From positions 434,001-498,000 of the forward strand of contig JADNRY010000008.1 of the NCBI GenBank assembly GCA_015501585.1: a DNA stretch of 64,000 nucleotides, read 5' to 3'. The stretch comes from Rhodocollybia butyracea. Taxonomy: Eukaryota > Basidiomycota > Agaricomycetes > Agaricales > Omphalotaceae. Below, one piece after another: positions 46,506 to 58,943 of the stretch (position 1 is its first letter; every line of letters begins with the position of its first letter). The notes under the pieces are model-generated. The model saw only the letters and a list, made by a program, of their open reading frames with translations. It searched no databases and had not been told where the DNA came from. A program made the position numbers and the translations under genes.

Positions 46506-49500
46506 ATGGTAGAACAGCGCCCACGGCCTGGCTCCGGCGCTGTCAGCAATACCAGATTTTGGACCTCTTCCTCCATGCGCACTACATATATCCCTGATTG
46601 GGAAGCAAACTACATTTCTACAAAGGATGATTTACACGCATTCTCGTTCGGAAGGCCAGCTTTGGCGTACGATATCGAGGATCCCAGGTGGAAAATCGCC
46701 AGGAGACAAGGCGACGAGACGAGTTCGAGCAGCTCAGATGACGAGAGGAGCAGGAAATCAAGAGATATCACACCGAGAGCGAGTGTGGTGTCGCTAGATG
46801 TTTCTTTCGGTCAGTTTTCTGTTCTTTCTGCTGTGTTCTCATTCTGAGATTCTCGCAGGCCAGCAGGACCCGAGTTCACGCAGTCATTTATCGCAAAATA
46901 ATTATTATGATCGTGGCGGCGGCGACTTTTATGATACAAACAGCATTAGTGCATCCTCATATGATACCGGATACGATGCTGCCAGTTCTCTTCACTCGGG
47001 CTCACAGAATCTCTATGATTCTCGCTCAGACATATTCATTTCGTCTAGCCAATACACAGATGTTCATTCTGCTGCCAACGACCTTATTTCAATATCCTCC
47101 TCCCGCAAATCATCTGGCTCGGACGAGCAGTTATACCACGATTCGGGCTCAAAGTCCTACAAGGACCTGGCCGAGTCATTTCTAGCAATCGCTTCTACGT
47201 CGTCAGAAATGCATGTGAGTGTCAGCTCATTGCGCTTCGATGATCAACAAATTATCGACGATAGCGCCCAGGTGAGTTTAAGGATGAGTTCGTAACTCTT
47301 TTTGTTTCTGATTTCACCATCTCTCTAGCGTTCTGTTTCTCAAGATACTCGTCACAGTGACGGCGACGGCTTCGACTGGAGACGTCTTCTTGGCCCGTAT
47401 CCATCTTCCACTTCCAATTCGTCACCGAAGACAAGACTACGATCAGTCTCCGAATCAGCCTCATCTTCCCCTTCCATTTCTTCGCCTAGTTCTTCGGCCG
47501 ACTTTGACTTGTCGTATATAACCTCTGGACTCGCTCTGAGCGCCAATGCCATGCCCGACACAGCAGGGGATCCGGCAGAACTAGATTTTGTGAAGAAAAA
47601 CAATGATGGTGGCGTGAGGATCAGACGAGATGGCGGTGCTAAGCGCGGGCCTGTAGGATGGGAAGATGACCCATCTATACCGATATCCCAAACACCCCAA
47701 CGGCCTAGGGCAGCTACGACAACGGCTACGTATTCTGGCTCTCAAAGCACACCAGCAGCCAGGAGTAGGAAGACTCCATCAATAAACGCAACTGTTGCAA
47801 GAGCAGGTACCCCAGAAGTTCCAGACAATGAAGACGAAGACGCTGGGGTCACTGAAGCAGGGAATTTTCCCACCCGATCGCAGTCACCCTTGTTGTTACC
47901 AAGTTCTACCGCTAACCCACCATCTCTCTCGCCTCTTTCTGTTTCCCATCTGCAGAAATCGACGCCTTCATCTCTGGCAAACTCCAGCCCAGTTGTAACT
48001 ACCCTTCTCGACCAAACAGAGATCAACTCGATAAACGGCATCTTGAACGCCAGCCCCTCAAGCAATGCACCTACAATGAAACGCAAGAAGAGTCTATTAT
48101 TGGGGGGACTAGAAGCTCTCGGTATAGCATCCAAGGTCACTAAAAGCCAGCCTTCTCAGCCTATGTCTTCAGTTTCTCCGGAATCCCCCGTATCCCCAAC
48201 TCGGACTATATCAGGAGTAGGAAATATAGCTGCTGCGCACAAAGATAAAGAAGGCGCGGATATGAATTGGCATCTATATTACACCCTCCCACCTTTATCT
48301 ACGTCTGCGCAGGACCCTGCCTTTATAGCACCACTTTCGACGGCATCCGACGCCACATCTGCTCCTTCTACTCCCACATCTATAGACTTCGTGAATCCTA
48401 ACTCTGTAGAGAATCGTACTTCCACTTTTATTCCCGGGGCTACCTCGACTTCCTCCTTTTCAGCGGTTGCGCTCGACGGCATCCCTCTCACACGGTCATT
48501 CTCCATCGCTTCCGTCCAATCGTCCAATTCTTTTGCGTACGATGACTCTTTCGCCCAGGGTCTCATGTTTTGGGGTGGAACCGAGTATGGGAATATGAGG
48601 CGAGAATGGGTTGTTAGAAAAGAGAAAAAAGCCAACGCAGCTGACAAGGAGAATTCGCTCAATTCGTTGAACAAACCAAATGTGCAGCAACCAGAAGTTG
48701 ATAATAATGGTCACCAGGACAGCCCATGGTCTGGGATGCCTATTGGTGCTGAAGAGGTGTGGAATAACTTTTTGCTTGGAAGGTTTAGCGTTTCAAGGGA
48801 CGATATTTATGACAAAAAGAGTGGCAGCAGCGAAAGTAACACGAAGGGAAAGACGCGGAGCGATACTGATGCTTCTGGTGAGTAACATGTCGATTTTTGG
48901 ACTAAGTATATTTTCGTCTGACACCTTATTATCACTATCAGGCATAGGTTTCCGAAAATCGCCCCAGCAAAGACTGATCATCAAACGGCTACGCGATGAT
49001 GGTGTGATTATGACCAGTCAGTCAGGCCCAAATACTAAACAACCTCGCGATATTCCTTCTATTCCAGAAGATATTACCGGACCATCCGTTAGCCTTGAGC
49101 CGAATCGAAGTCCCGCTTCAACTTCAAAGGCATCAGCCATTTCTTCCACAGGAACCTCTTCCCGTCGTCATTTCGACTCCCAGCACCCCACTATCGTCGT
49201 TCACAAACACTCTAAAGTTCCCGCCTTCTCTATCAGCAGGCAACATAGACTGTCAAAGGACTCACCCACCACTACTTTTCAACCTACCTCAGGCGTAAGG
49301 TTGAATGTCGTGTTGCTTGCGCAGCGAGACGTCCAAGAGGCTTTTACAAATACGGAAACGACCAAAAGGCTCGGAACAGTTCTGGACCGTCACCAAGCAG
49401 TGCGAGCGGCTTTCCCCGAGCATACGAAGGGCAGGACAGAAACAGTACATCAAGTCAAGAGTGCTGGGCAGGTCGAATTAGGCCGCGCTGACACTGGAGT

Positions 49501-50743
49501 TGGCCCGCGGTATGTAAATCGGCCACTTGGGTTGGGGTCGGTTAGGGGGTCGGTTAGCGGTTCGGTAGGGACTAGATCTGCGCCAGTCTTCCAGTCGAAG
49601 GTGCGCCAGATGTCTGAAGTGGAAGAGGCCGAACGCACTGGGTTGGGTGGTTCACGTTCCCCGGGCCAATCCCGAGAAAATTACAAGCGAGCGTATGGCA
49701 CCCTGGAGCAGCCACCAGATATCATTTTCAGGGCTGATCTTCGAAGTCGTGTTTCGAGTGCTGGCTCACAGACTCAGGATGGAACGGTGCCTTCCAAGCC
49801 GTCTAGTATCCTTAAACGGTTCTTACCCTGGGACTCATCTTCTGCCAGCTCTTCAAAGTCTTCGACTACCAACAGTGCGGCCCAATCAACAGTTGGCAGC
49901 ACACGTCGCACCACGCCTACTCAGCCGACGAACTCTGAAGTCTCGCCTTATGTGCCGCCGTGGTTAACAGTCTCTTCGAGGGAACAGAAGGAGATGCAAC
50001 GTCATGTACTCGGCCAACTGGAGCACTCGTTCGAGAACGTCGGATTGTTGCCAGCAAAGGATAAAAAGAACAGCAGGAAGAGTAATCCAATAGCCAAGCT
50101 CTCTCTTCGTAAGAAGGACGACGTGCTTTCTTGTGTTCCTGCGAATTCCTTCTTTATGCTTGTCCCTCTCTGGCCTGCAGAGACAGATGCCTACTCCCAC
50201 CGCCTTTTCCCGTTTGAAAATCCTGCTATCCCGGTCGATGATCGCCGATACCTACTCGTGTTTTACAAGGAGCTGCCAGAGCCATCAAAAGGTCATTCTC
50301 CTTCTGCTAATGAAACTCGGAAGATCTTTCCCGGTTTTCGTGCTCTGGCTCGTCAGGTCACTTATAGCGAGTTGCAGGGAACAGGTGTACGAGTTCCAGA
50401 ACACGGCGTCTCTGTTAGTGGTCCCTTGGAAGATGCAGTGAGGCAGATACCTCATTTGGTTTCTAGTGCTACACATTCGCCTGACAATGATTCCAATACC
50501 AAACTCAGCATATTGGGTTCCTGCTACTCTCGTGAAGCTGGTCTGGAGTTTGATCCAGAAGCATTGATAGAGTTGGATCTCTGCACTGTCTTGAGCACTG
50601 AGAGAATGCCACTTCCTCCTGGTACGGTTGACGAGATGTTTGATTCAGAACAAAGAGTGACAGTGAAGTTAACGCCTATCGGTTCCGCAGTTATGGAGAT
50701 GGTATGGGTTGGTGGTTTGGCGTTGACGAGCTTTGGCAGTTGA
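46506..50743 (+). CDS. Large Ser-rich protein of unknown function
   Basis: No family recognised. Four exons joined at three clear introns (near 46809-46859, 47271-47328, 48881-48921) give about 1,350 residues. The start MVEQRPRPGSGAVSNTRFW is the first ATG of the open frame that leads into the conserved-looking TTYIPDWEANYISTKDDLH and FSFGRPALAYDIEDPRW. The middle is Ser/Thr/Pro-rich and likely disordered. Two compact blocks look folded: one around LMFWGGTEYGNMRREWVVR and GAEEVWNNFLLGRFSVSRD, and one at the end from PYVPPWLTVSSREQKEMQR through FFMLVPLWPAETD, RRYLLVFYKELPEPSKG and KIFPGFRALARQVTYSELQ to VTVKLTPIGSAVMEMVWVG. A small repeat (GSVRGSVSGSVG) sits at 49535-49570. The alternation of folded and disordered parts suggests a signalling or scaffold protein; function unknown. 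Confidence 0.75.
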
Positions 50744-51105
50744 TTTGAAGCTCATAAGTACATTGTTCATTGTGTATTTATACTTATTTTGCAATAGCCT
50801 CCCCTCACTCGCAGTCCTGCTTCTTATGTACATACATATTCATTATCTGTATCCATTAGGATTCTAGTCCGAACTACAATCTGCCCCTCCCAGAATATTA
50901 TGTTTAAAAACCGAATATACGCTCATAAATACTGTACAAAATTAATTTCTCTCTATGATATGCGCTTGAGGTCCTTGTTCACCATCTGATCACATATTTT
51001 GCACTCGAGCTTGTAGCAGTACCTGAAAGAAATCAATATATATTCCCTCATTGTCTCAGTACAATTCCATACCATGTATCACGCATCTGAATTCGCTATA
51101 GTATC
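50744..51105. other. Intergenic region between convergent genes
   Basis: About 360 bp of shared 3' flank, AT-rich; no gene seen. Confidence 0.5.
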
Positions 51106-54100
51106 TCAGGCGGCTTCAATAAATCCTTTGGCGTGTCCAACACGAAAGAAATATGTTCGAAGACACTGCCGCACCGACGTTGGTAATTCTCTCGCTAGCA
51201 TATCTGCAGCCAGAGGATATATAAACGAAAGATACTTTGAAAACTGGAGGAGCAGTCAATACGGATACTAATACAGCCCAAAATAGACCCACAGTTTTAT
51301 CATCAAAGCGACAAAATCCATCAAGAATTTCCTCGACTACAGGTGTCCAAGCAATGATGTTTTTTGCTTGACTGTCCGTACGAAGTTTGTTATAATCTGC
51401 GAGGACACCCAAGCTTAAGCTGAGCGAGTAAATCAGCGAGAAAAAAAAGACAAGAACTAATGGGGTAACGTACGGAAGTAATCGGTCGGCGATTTGAGAG
51501 CGAGCAGTCTGGTGTGCAGGCCGAGAGTCGTAGTACATGCGTAACAATACGTGGACTAGAGTTGCTGCGCTGCTAGACTCTTGCTTCAGGAGATTTGGCA
51601 AATGCTTCATAAAGCCTATTGAACTGTCAGCTAGTTTGTGGGATAATCTTAACGGTTGATTACTGACCCACTCTCCACAGACATGTGCGGAGATCCTTGT
51701 CTTCGTTGAAAGATCGAGCAAACTGATAACTTTGGTCGAGGACACCCATAAGCTTCAGTAGTTGCTCTGGAGGGATGGTGTTGTATACGTTATCATTTCG
51801 TAGCAAATCGTTTGTTGTTTCGATGAGCAAGAGCTGCAATACGCATTTAACAATGATTTGCTTGAAGATACGACGACGCTCAGCCAAAGCTTCACGCGGA
51901 TCTTTTGCTGGCTCCATTGCTAGTTCCTTGGATTGCGAGTGCTCCGACATCAGGGGGGCAGGAAGGATTGTTTGTCCATTGCTTTCTACAAGAAAAGCTA
52001 CTATTAAAAAAGATACAATGGTCCAAATTGATATGTTCTTACCATCCCCTAATTCTGGGCTGCTACCGTCTATTTCCACTCGTAAAGATTCGTCAAATAA
52101 TTGATGTGGGGTCGTAGTCTTGAACAACTTCACGAACGTCGTTGCGACACGTTCCCATCGGGCCGCGCTCAACTTCGAAACATTGCTTTCCAGTAACTGT
52201 TGCAAGCATGATGTTCCGATTCGGGCCAAGGTATCATTTTCTAGGTCATTTCAACACAAGAAGTATTCAAGAAACACCAAACTGACCTTGGCATATGCAA
52301 ACACATAGGAGCTCCAAGAGGCCGTCGAGGAACCTTTCCAGAATCACAAAGTGATACGTGTAGAGGTCAATGAGATCACGTAGAGCTTGAATCATCGTAG
52401 TAGACAACCAAACGCTCATGTCCTCTTGTGTACTAAATCTCGATAGATCTTGGCTAGATTTCAGTACTGCAAAAATAGGGAAGAGTGTCTTTTTGCAAAT
52501 AGTATCCCAGAACTCCACGGAATACGTGTCGCCATAAGACTTGAGCGTGGTAAATAAGGAGTCGAGAGCCCTGCAGTAAGGTTAAGCAATATAGAAAAAA
52601 ACAGCGAGAGAAACTTACAGTCGCCTGACTTCGAGGTCCTCTCCATTCATAATGATGTCGTAGAAGGCAAATAGCACAGGGTACCAATACTTTACCATGC
52701 CATCATCTATGGAAATATTTTCCGTAGAGGGTTCTACAGTCCAGCCACATTCTGGACAGTCCAACATGACAGGGATGACTCCTCTAAGCATTCCGATAGC
52801 CAGCAGACTTATTTTTTGATATTTGCTAACTTTGCAGAAATCGGTGATACACACAACCAGATCACTAAACGCCCCGTTACGAACAATATCAGCAAAGTGA
52901 TCTCGGTTCAATTTGGTGACGATTTCAAAGGCGGAATTAGCAATTCGCTCTAGTATAGATTCAGCCGATGTTACTATGTGTTCATATGAAGCACCACTCA
53001 CCAGTAAGCGCTTTTGATGCTGCTTGGAATACACCAAACATTGTTCGCCACCCTGATCGCATATTTTGTACTCGAGCTTGTATCATCTGTTGCAGACATT
53101 GCAGGACCTGAAAAAGGATCAAAATTTTCGTTCTGGGCTAAAGTAGGCATTCCTTACCATGTCGCGGATTTCTGGGTTCGCATTATGAATCATGGTATGC
53201 TCAAACGGCTTCAAGAAGTCTTTTTGGAATTTGAAATGGGGCAGTTCTTCCTTTTCCAGGAATCTCATCGCAAGCTGCCGGAGAGAATCCAGTGCAAAGA
53301 AGCCGACGTGGGGGTTGTTGTGGCAGCATACCTATGGTTGTGTTAGCTCAACTAATAATCGAAAGCTTGTTCAACTTACTTGATTGAAATGTTCCCCAAT
53401 TATATCCCAAAGATTTGACCACTCGAGACGAATACGGCTCATGTTGTAATATGAGATTTCAACAAGCTTTTGTAAGCTAAAAAGCCGAGGGTGTTGTGAT
53501 AAACCAGATGATTGTATTTCTTCCCACGAAACATCACTAAGAGCTTGAACAAAGTCAACGATAGCAGTCTGATTTTTGAGTAAGAAAAAAGGCAGGGAGA
53601 TTGAGAAGAACGACCAACCCCGGACAAAAAATGGCTAAGGGAGAAGACCATGTCTGTAGCGACAGTGATATGTGTCGATCGACTTTCGTTGGCAAGTTCT
53701 TCAGCAGGTAGTTTGCGAGGTCGGCTGAAACGATGATTAGTTCCATGAGTAGCTTGAACACCGAATACAACCCACCCCTTCTTCTCGGGGACATCAACGC
53801 CGCTACTAATGAGCTGCATACGTTCAAGTTGGCTAACACAAGTCAACACGTCATGCCATGAGCCCCTCAAATGGTTACCCTCCGTAACAGCGACGTCAAG
53901 CAGTGTCTTGATCGCCTCCATATTCTTCGCCTTCATCTCTCCTAAATTGCTCAGGAAAGTAAACTTGGCGAGGGTCGTGACAAATGCATTCCTCTCCAGC
54001 TCGAGGTCAAAAAAACAAACAATCTTGATAGCGCTCTTGAATCCATCAAGACATAGCTCTACTATTTCCAGATCGTCAGTTTCCTGGAGTGGGCCCGAAA

Positions 54101-57100
54101 GACCTGCTAAGAACGGAATCCAAGCCACCTCGAACATGGGGCGCACATGCACGAAATGGGAGGCGCTGAAAAATTGGTTTCCGGTGCTCGAGCCTTTTCG
54201 TTGCGTCTTCATCAATGTTTTGAACATGGCCTGGAGGAAATGAGCTTAAAGAATCTAATTTGGTCAATCAAACCGTACCTCGGTCTTGTTCAGCATACCA
54301 CTAGACTGCATCACATATGCTTCCTTCTGAAGATCTCTCCCTACATTCGCCAAAGCATTTGCGATACCTGGTCCATTCGCGCTAACAGTGATCGCCGCTT
54401 CAACCTCGTCCTTCATCTTAATTTCATTGACCGTGATCTCATCGTAAATCGTGCTCAATAAATCTTCAGGAAGGTCGGCGCCATCGTTGATGCCACGGTT
54501 ATTCTTAACGAAATCTTGTTTGGTCATCCGTTTCTTCACCTGCGGATTGTGAGCATCGGTGTTGAGCAGCACGACGGAGTATGCGAGGACGTAGGCAGTA
54601 TCTGGAACACGGTGTATGAATAACAGGAAGATAGATCAACAATATCACCAAGACGAACGCACCCGCATTGGTGAAGACTGTCTGAGTATTCCCAGCCACA
54701 TAACGTTCTGCGAATTTCAACATGTACCGATCAATTTTTTGAGCTTCCCCAGGAAGACGGAAAGATTGCAGAAAGAGGCGGAGTGCATCTACAAAGGGAA
54801 GGTTGTTGAAGTCCAGTGTGTCGACGAAAGCGTGCATAATCGCAATATTCTCTTCGTCTCTAAAAGGGATCTAAGTTACTTCATCGGAGATAAGAGATAA
54901 AACTCACCCTTCGCCGAGATATTCACCAATCATCGATTTACTTAAGCCATCCGTGTTCAATAAAAAGTTGGCAATGTCCTGAGGAGTTTTGCTTGGAATG
55001 AAGCCCGTGTCGATCAAGAACGAGATGCCCTGGAAAGCACTTAGTCATTGAGCTACACCCACAACGGGGAAACACCTCACCCGCTTAGGCTTGAAGTTGA
55101 ATTTTTTTATGCCTTCCAGCAACGTTGTCTTCTTCTGCTTTGCGCTTTCAAATCTACTAGGGTCATCTGACATTTCCGGAGTGGGTTGCCGCAGCTGCTC
55201 AGAGCTCGGTTCAGCAGACAGTTTTTCAAGGGACTGATCTGCAACTATCGAATCCCTGGAGATGTCTTCACCATTATGTGAAATTGTCCCAGACACAGAA
55301 CCAACAACTGTAGTGCTGCCATCTTCAGCAGTTTTTCCAGCAGCAGTTCCCCAAGATACCAGCGATCTCAAGACTGCAACGAGACACTCGAGGCCTTGCC
55401 TCCGTAAGTGAGCGTCAGACAGACCCATTGTTGATGTATCCATCGATCCGGAGACGGACATGGCTGTTGTACTGAGGGATGGGGGGATGGTAGTATTTGG
55501 ACCAGGAGATTTGCTGGAGTTGGGGGTGACGGCAGGGCTTGGAGGTTCATTTGCTTTGTGAGGCAAAGATGGGGTGGTTCCGATTTTGGAGATAATGTTC
55601 ATCAGACTGGAGAACTAAATTAGCCAGAGTGCCCAGGAAGGAATTCACAAGGGAGACGTACTGTTCATAGATGTTGTCCGCAGCCTCGCTATCACAGTCA
55701 TAGTTGAGATAAATCTCTACCAGCGCTTGAGGGTCTTGACATAGCCGCGAAAACATCCCGAGGATGACAGCCTTTTGCTTCAACGTTGATGTGCGCATCT
55801 CCAAAATGGGTATGAAAATTTCGTGTAGCAGGACTTCGATTTCTTTCTGTAATACAAAAAAATGAGTACGTTCCAAGTATAGTATGATTACGTTTCCGGA
55901 CCTTTAGCTTTGTTCGCATGCCAGACAAGACTCTCCAAAAGATTTCCACACTAATGTCAAAAACTTGGGGAACAGGACTGATTGCATTACGACTCAAGGT
56001 GAGACAAAGGTATTGGTTGATCGCTTGCACAAAACTGGTCGCCTCGTTGGAGGAATTTGAGTAGATTATGGCGGATGGGTCTACGAATAATGGCATATGC
56101 GAGTTGAGTACAGTTAACACCAAATGCAGCGAAAGCAACTTTGAACGCATAGCGTGTGATTTCATGTCGCGTTCGCTAAAATTGGAATACTCAAATGATG
56201 TGCATATAATGAGCACCGTGAAACATACCTCTCGTTGTTTAACGGCTTCATGGTAAGTTTGCACAGGGCACGGAATACCAAGAACGCGTCCTTGACAAAC
56301 ATGTCTTTGGTACTCATCCCTCTTCGGCCGTAAGCACCGTTACTAAACTGCTCATGGCTATCCATAGCTTCGGGAACATTTCTGAAATGTGATTGAGATA
56401 AGGTGTAATCAGAGAATGAAATTACTAACACGAAAGCTTTGGGAGTACGTGGCCCACTTTCTTCATCGTCTTCATGAGATGTTCCATTCGTTGACCCATT
56501 CTCGGTTGAGGCTGACGTAGGATGCGGGAGAGATACCGTAGAAGCATATGGATCATCCTTGGAATCGCTCTCGGATCGATGGTGTCCGTTGGTATCGTTG
56601 GTGGATGTTCTTGGAGATGGAATGGCAAACGGAAGATGTTTAGGCGACGGAAAACTGGTCTGGCTTGGACTTCGCCATGAAGCAGCGCTGTCGAGAGACG
56701 GGTAATCGCCAATCCTGCAGCGTGTAAATACATGGTGCACCATCTGAGTAAGGCCACCTTGAGCAACCATTTGGTTGACGGGATCCGTGCTTAAAAGGAA
56801 GACGTTGTACACAGTCCGAACTGCTTTGAGGAGGGAAGAATGGTGGACGAGAACTGTAGGGGAAAGGACTAGTGAAAGCAAGGCTTTCACAATTTGTAGT
56901 GACACTGTGTCCGCAGTAGTCTCCGTGTGGCAAGCTGTAATTGTGTGAGCAACGAGGTCGACCAGGGAAGGAGGATTGTCTTCAGGCGGTGGGCCTGGGG
57001 AATTTGGAGGTGAGCCATAGTCCGACAATGAAGAGGAAGGAGACTCTGCAAAGAATGAATACGAAATGAGTTTTGAGATGCAATCCAAACTGGCAATCAT

Positions 57101-57727
57101 GAGCTTTTCGTTCTTCGTCTCACAGGCTAGTCGGAGCGGTTCGAAAACTTCTCGTGGATAATCACCGCCCTGGTTGCTGCGAATAAGCTCCAAAGCTTTC
57201 TGTGTACTCTCTCTGAGAGGAGCTGAACGCTTGGCATCCTTGGATGAGGCTATTGTATCCAAAGCCGAAGATATTAGTACAACGGAAACAGAGTTGTTGC
57301 CTTTGCTGATCGTCAACGAACGCCTATGAACGCTTGAATTCGATGAAGGAGGAGAGCCAGGTGTTCTTGGCCGATGAGCACTGGATATTGGAGGCGAAGG
57401 AGCTGCTGGAATCTGATATATAGTCTCTGCCGACTTGATTGTTGGTGTAATCTCTGCAGAAGCTTCTGGTTCTGGCAGAGATAATTCCCGTTCCTGCGCG
57501 TCAGGAATTGGCGCGGGAGCCTGTGGAATGGGCGCTGCAATAGCTGCTTCATCAGAAACTGCATGTTTTGCTTCGTCTATTTCAGCTACAGATGGCTCGG
57601 ATTTCTCCAAGTCTTCAACGGAAGATTCAGATGTTGGTTGGTCAAGCTGCTGTGATATAGACACATGTCCATTTTCAGCAGGTGGAGAAGGAAGGGATAT
57701 TTCTGCAGCTGATTTTTGGTCGTCCAT
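51106..57727 (-). CDS. SEC7: SEC7-type Arf guanine-nucleotide exchange factor (BIG family)
   Basis: Large trans-Golgi Arf-GEF that starts vesicle budding. It starts [19 protein letters not shown] with a Ser/Pro/Glu-rich region, followed by the DCB domain ([38 protein letters not shown]). The HUS domain holds the HUS box ([19 protein letters not shown]). The Sec7 catalytic domain reads [58 protein letters not shown] (the hydrophobic groove region) and [20 protein letters not shown], with the glutamic finger in LPGEAQ. HDS repeats follow to the C-terminus, ending [15 protein letters not shown] with TGA at 51106-51108. About a dozen introns. The last exon is reached by an intron near 51244-51290. 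Total length of about 1,950 residues is close to yeast Sec7. Confidence 0.95.
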
Positions 57728-58943
57728 GCTGAACGACAGGGCAAAGAGCCCTTGATGCAGAAACTCGGAAAGTGGACAGGCAAAGAAACTTGAAGAAGCG
57801 CCGACGTGTCACAGGCGCTATTTCAATGAAATTGAATACATCTTCCATTCTCCAAAAAGCCATTCCGAACTAGAAGACTATGGCGGAATACTAACTGGGC
57901 GATTGACCTTCTGTTGATTTATCGAATCCTAGGTAAATATAATATTTAATCTTTACAGCCGATTATTCGGGCGCCCCGGTACCTTTCTATATAAGTATGC
58001 ACCGCCAACGCATGCCTCCAGACCTCCCCGCTGAACATACAATCTCATGTAGGATTTAGATAGATTTGGATCCTTTGAAATTGATTCTTTTCGTCAAGTT
58101 TACATCGTCTCATAACTTATTTTCTCGAAGCTGGGATGACATGTATGATACATTGGAATTATAACATCTAGTCTCCCCATGCTCGAGCGCACGGAGCCGA
58201 ACGAACTTTACTGAATATCTGTCTAGTCTCGCATACGGGAGAAATCTGAGCTGTAGTACTCAATTTTTATCACACTTGCCTGGATGTACGTTTCTCCGAG
58301 TCTGTCGTCGTTACAACTCCGTCTGGAACTTAGATATCCATGACACGTCGCCCATCCTCAGTGAGGATTCTTGTACGTTGCCAACAATCTGTTATAGTCA
58401 TTACTTATGCCCATTTTTATGTGGAGTGTCCTTTTGCTGTCCTCGCTTGGCTCCTTGTACTTCGAACGATGGATTGCCGCCGTTTGACCCTCTCCAGAAA
58501 GCAGATCTGCTCACGCTCTGCCATGCGAGTAATCTTTTACAAGATCGCGCATCGTGTGTACAGCGACCCAACAACATTCTTACAGTAAGTTCTTTCTCTT
58601 TGAACATCTTTACCGACAGGGAATAAACATAGCGGATTCAACATTGCACACCAAACAGATACTCCAGATGCATCGCATATCATTACAGTAAAACCAGCCT
58701 TTTTGTCTACCGCTGGCTCCCAGACTATTTCTTCTGAATCATAGTGCATATTTTTGGCTAAGGACCACACGAGCCCCACTGCGGTAACATTACCAATATA
58801 GGTTTTAAATTAGTGCATATTCATGGGCGATATCAATATTTTTTCACTGGGATGTAAGATCTAAGGTACGTGCAAGAAATCAAAATGATAGTGTAAAAGT
58901 CTGGAAAGCATAAGTTATTGGTTTGTCAAAATCGCCAAACTCT
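57728..58943. other. Intergenic region upstream of SEC7
   Basis: About 1.2 kb without a supported gene. It holds the SEC7 promoter and the 3' flank of the two-RING gene. A TATATAAG box stands at 57988-57995. Open frames at 58276-58626 and 58340-58588 on the plus strand lack recognisable features. Confidence 0.45.
57988..57995. promoter_or_regulatory. TATA-box-like TATATAAG
   Basis: A strong plus-strand TATA consensus about 260 bp upstream of the SEC7 start, which lies on the other strand. On the minus strand it reads CTTATATA, so TATATA can serve either direction; use by SEC7 or by an unseen plus-strand transcript is open. Confidence 0.35.
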
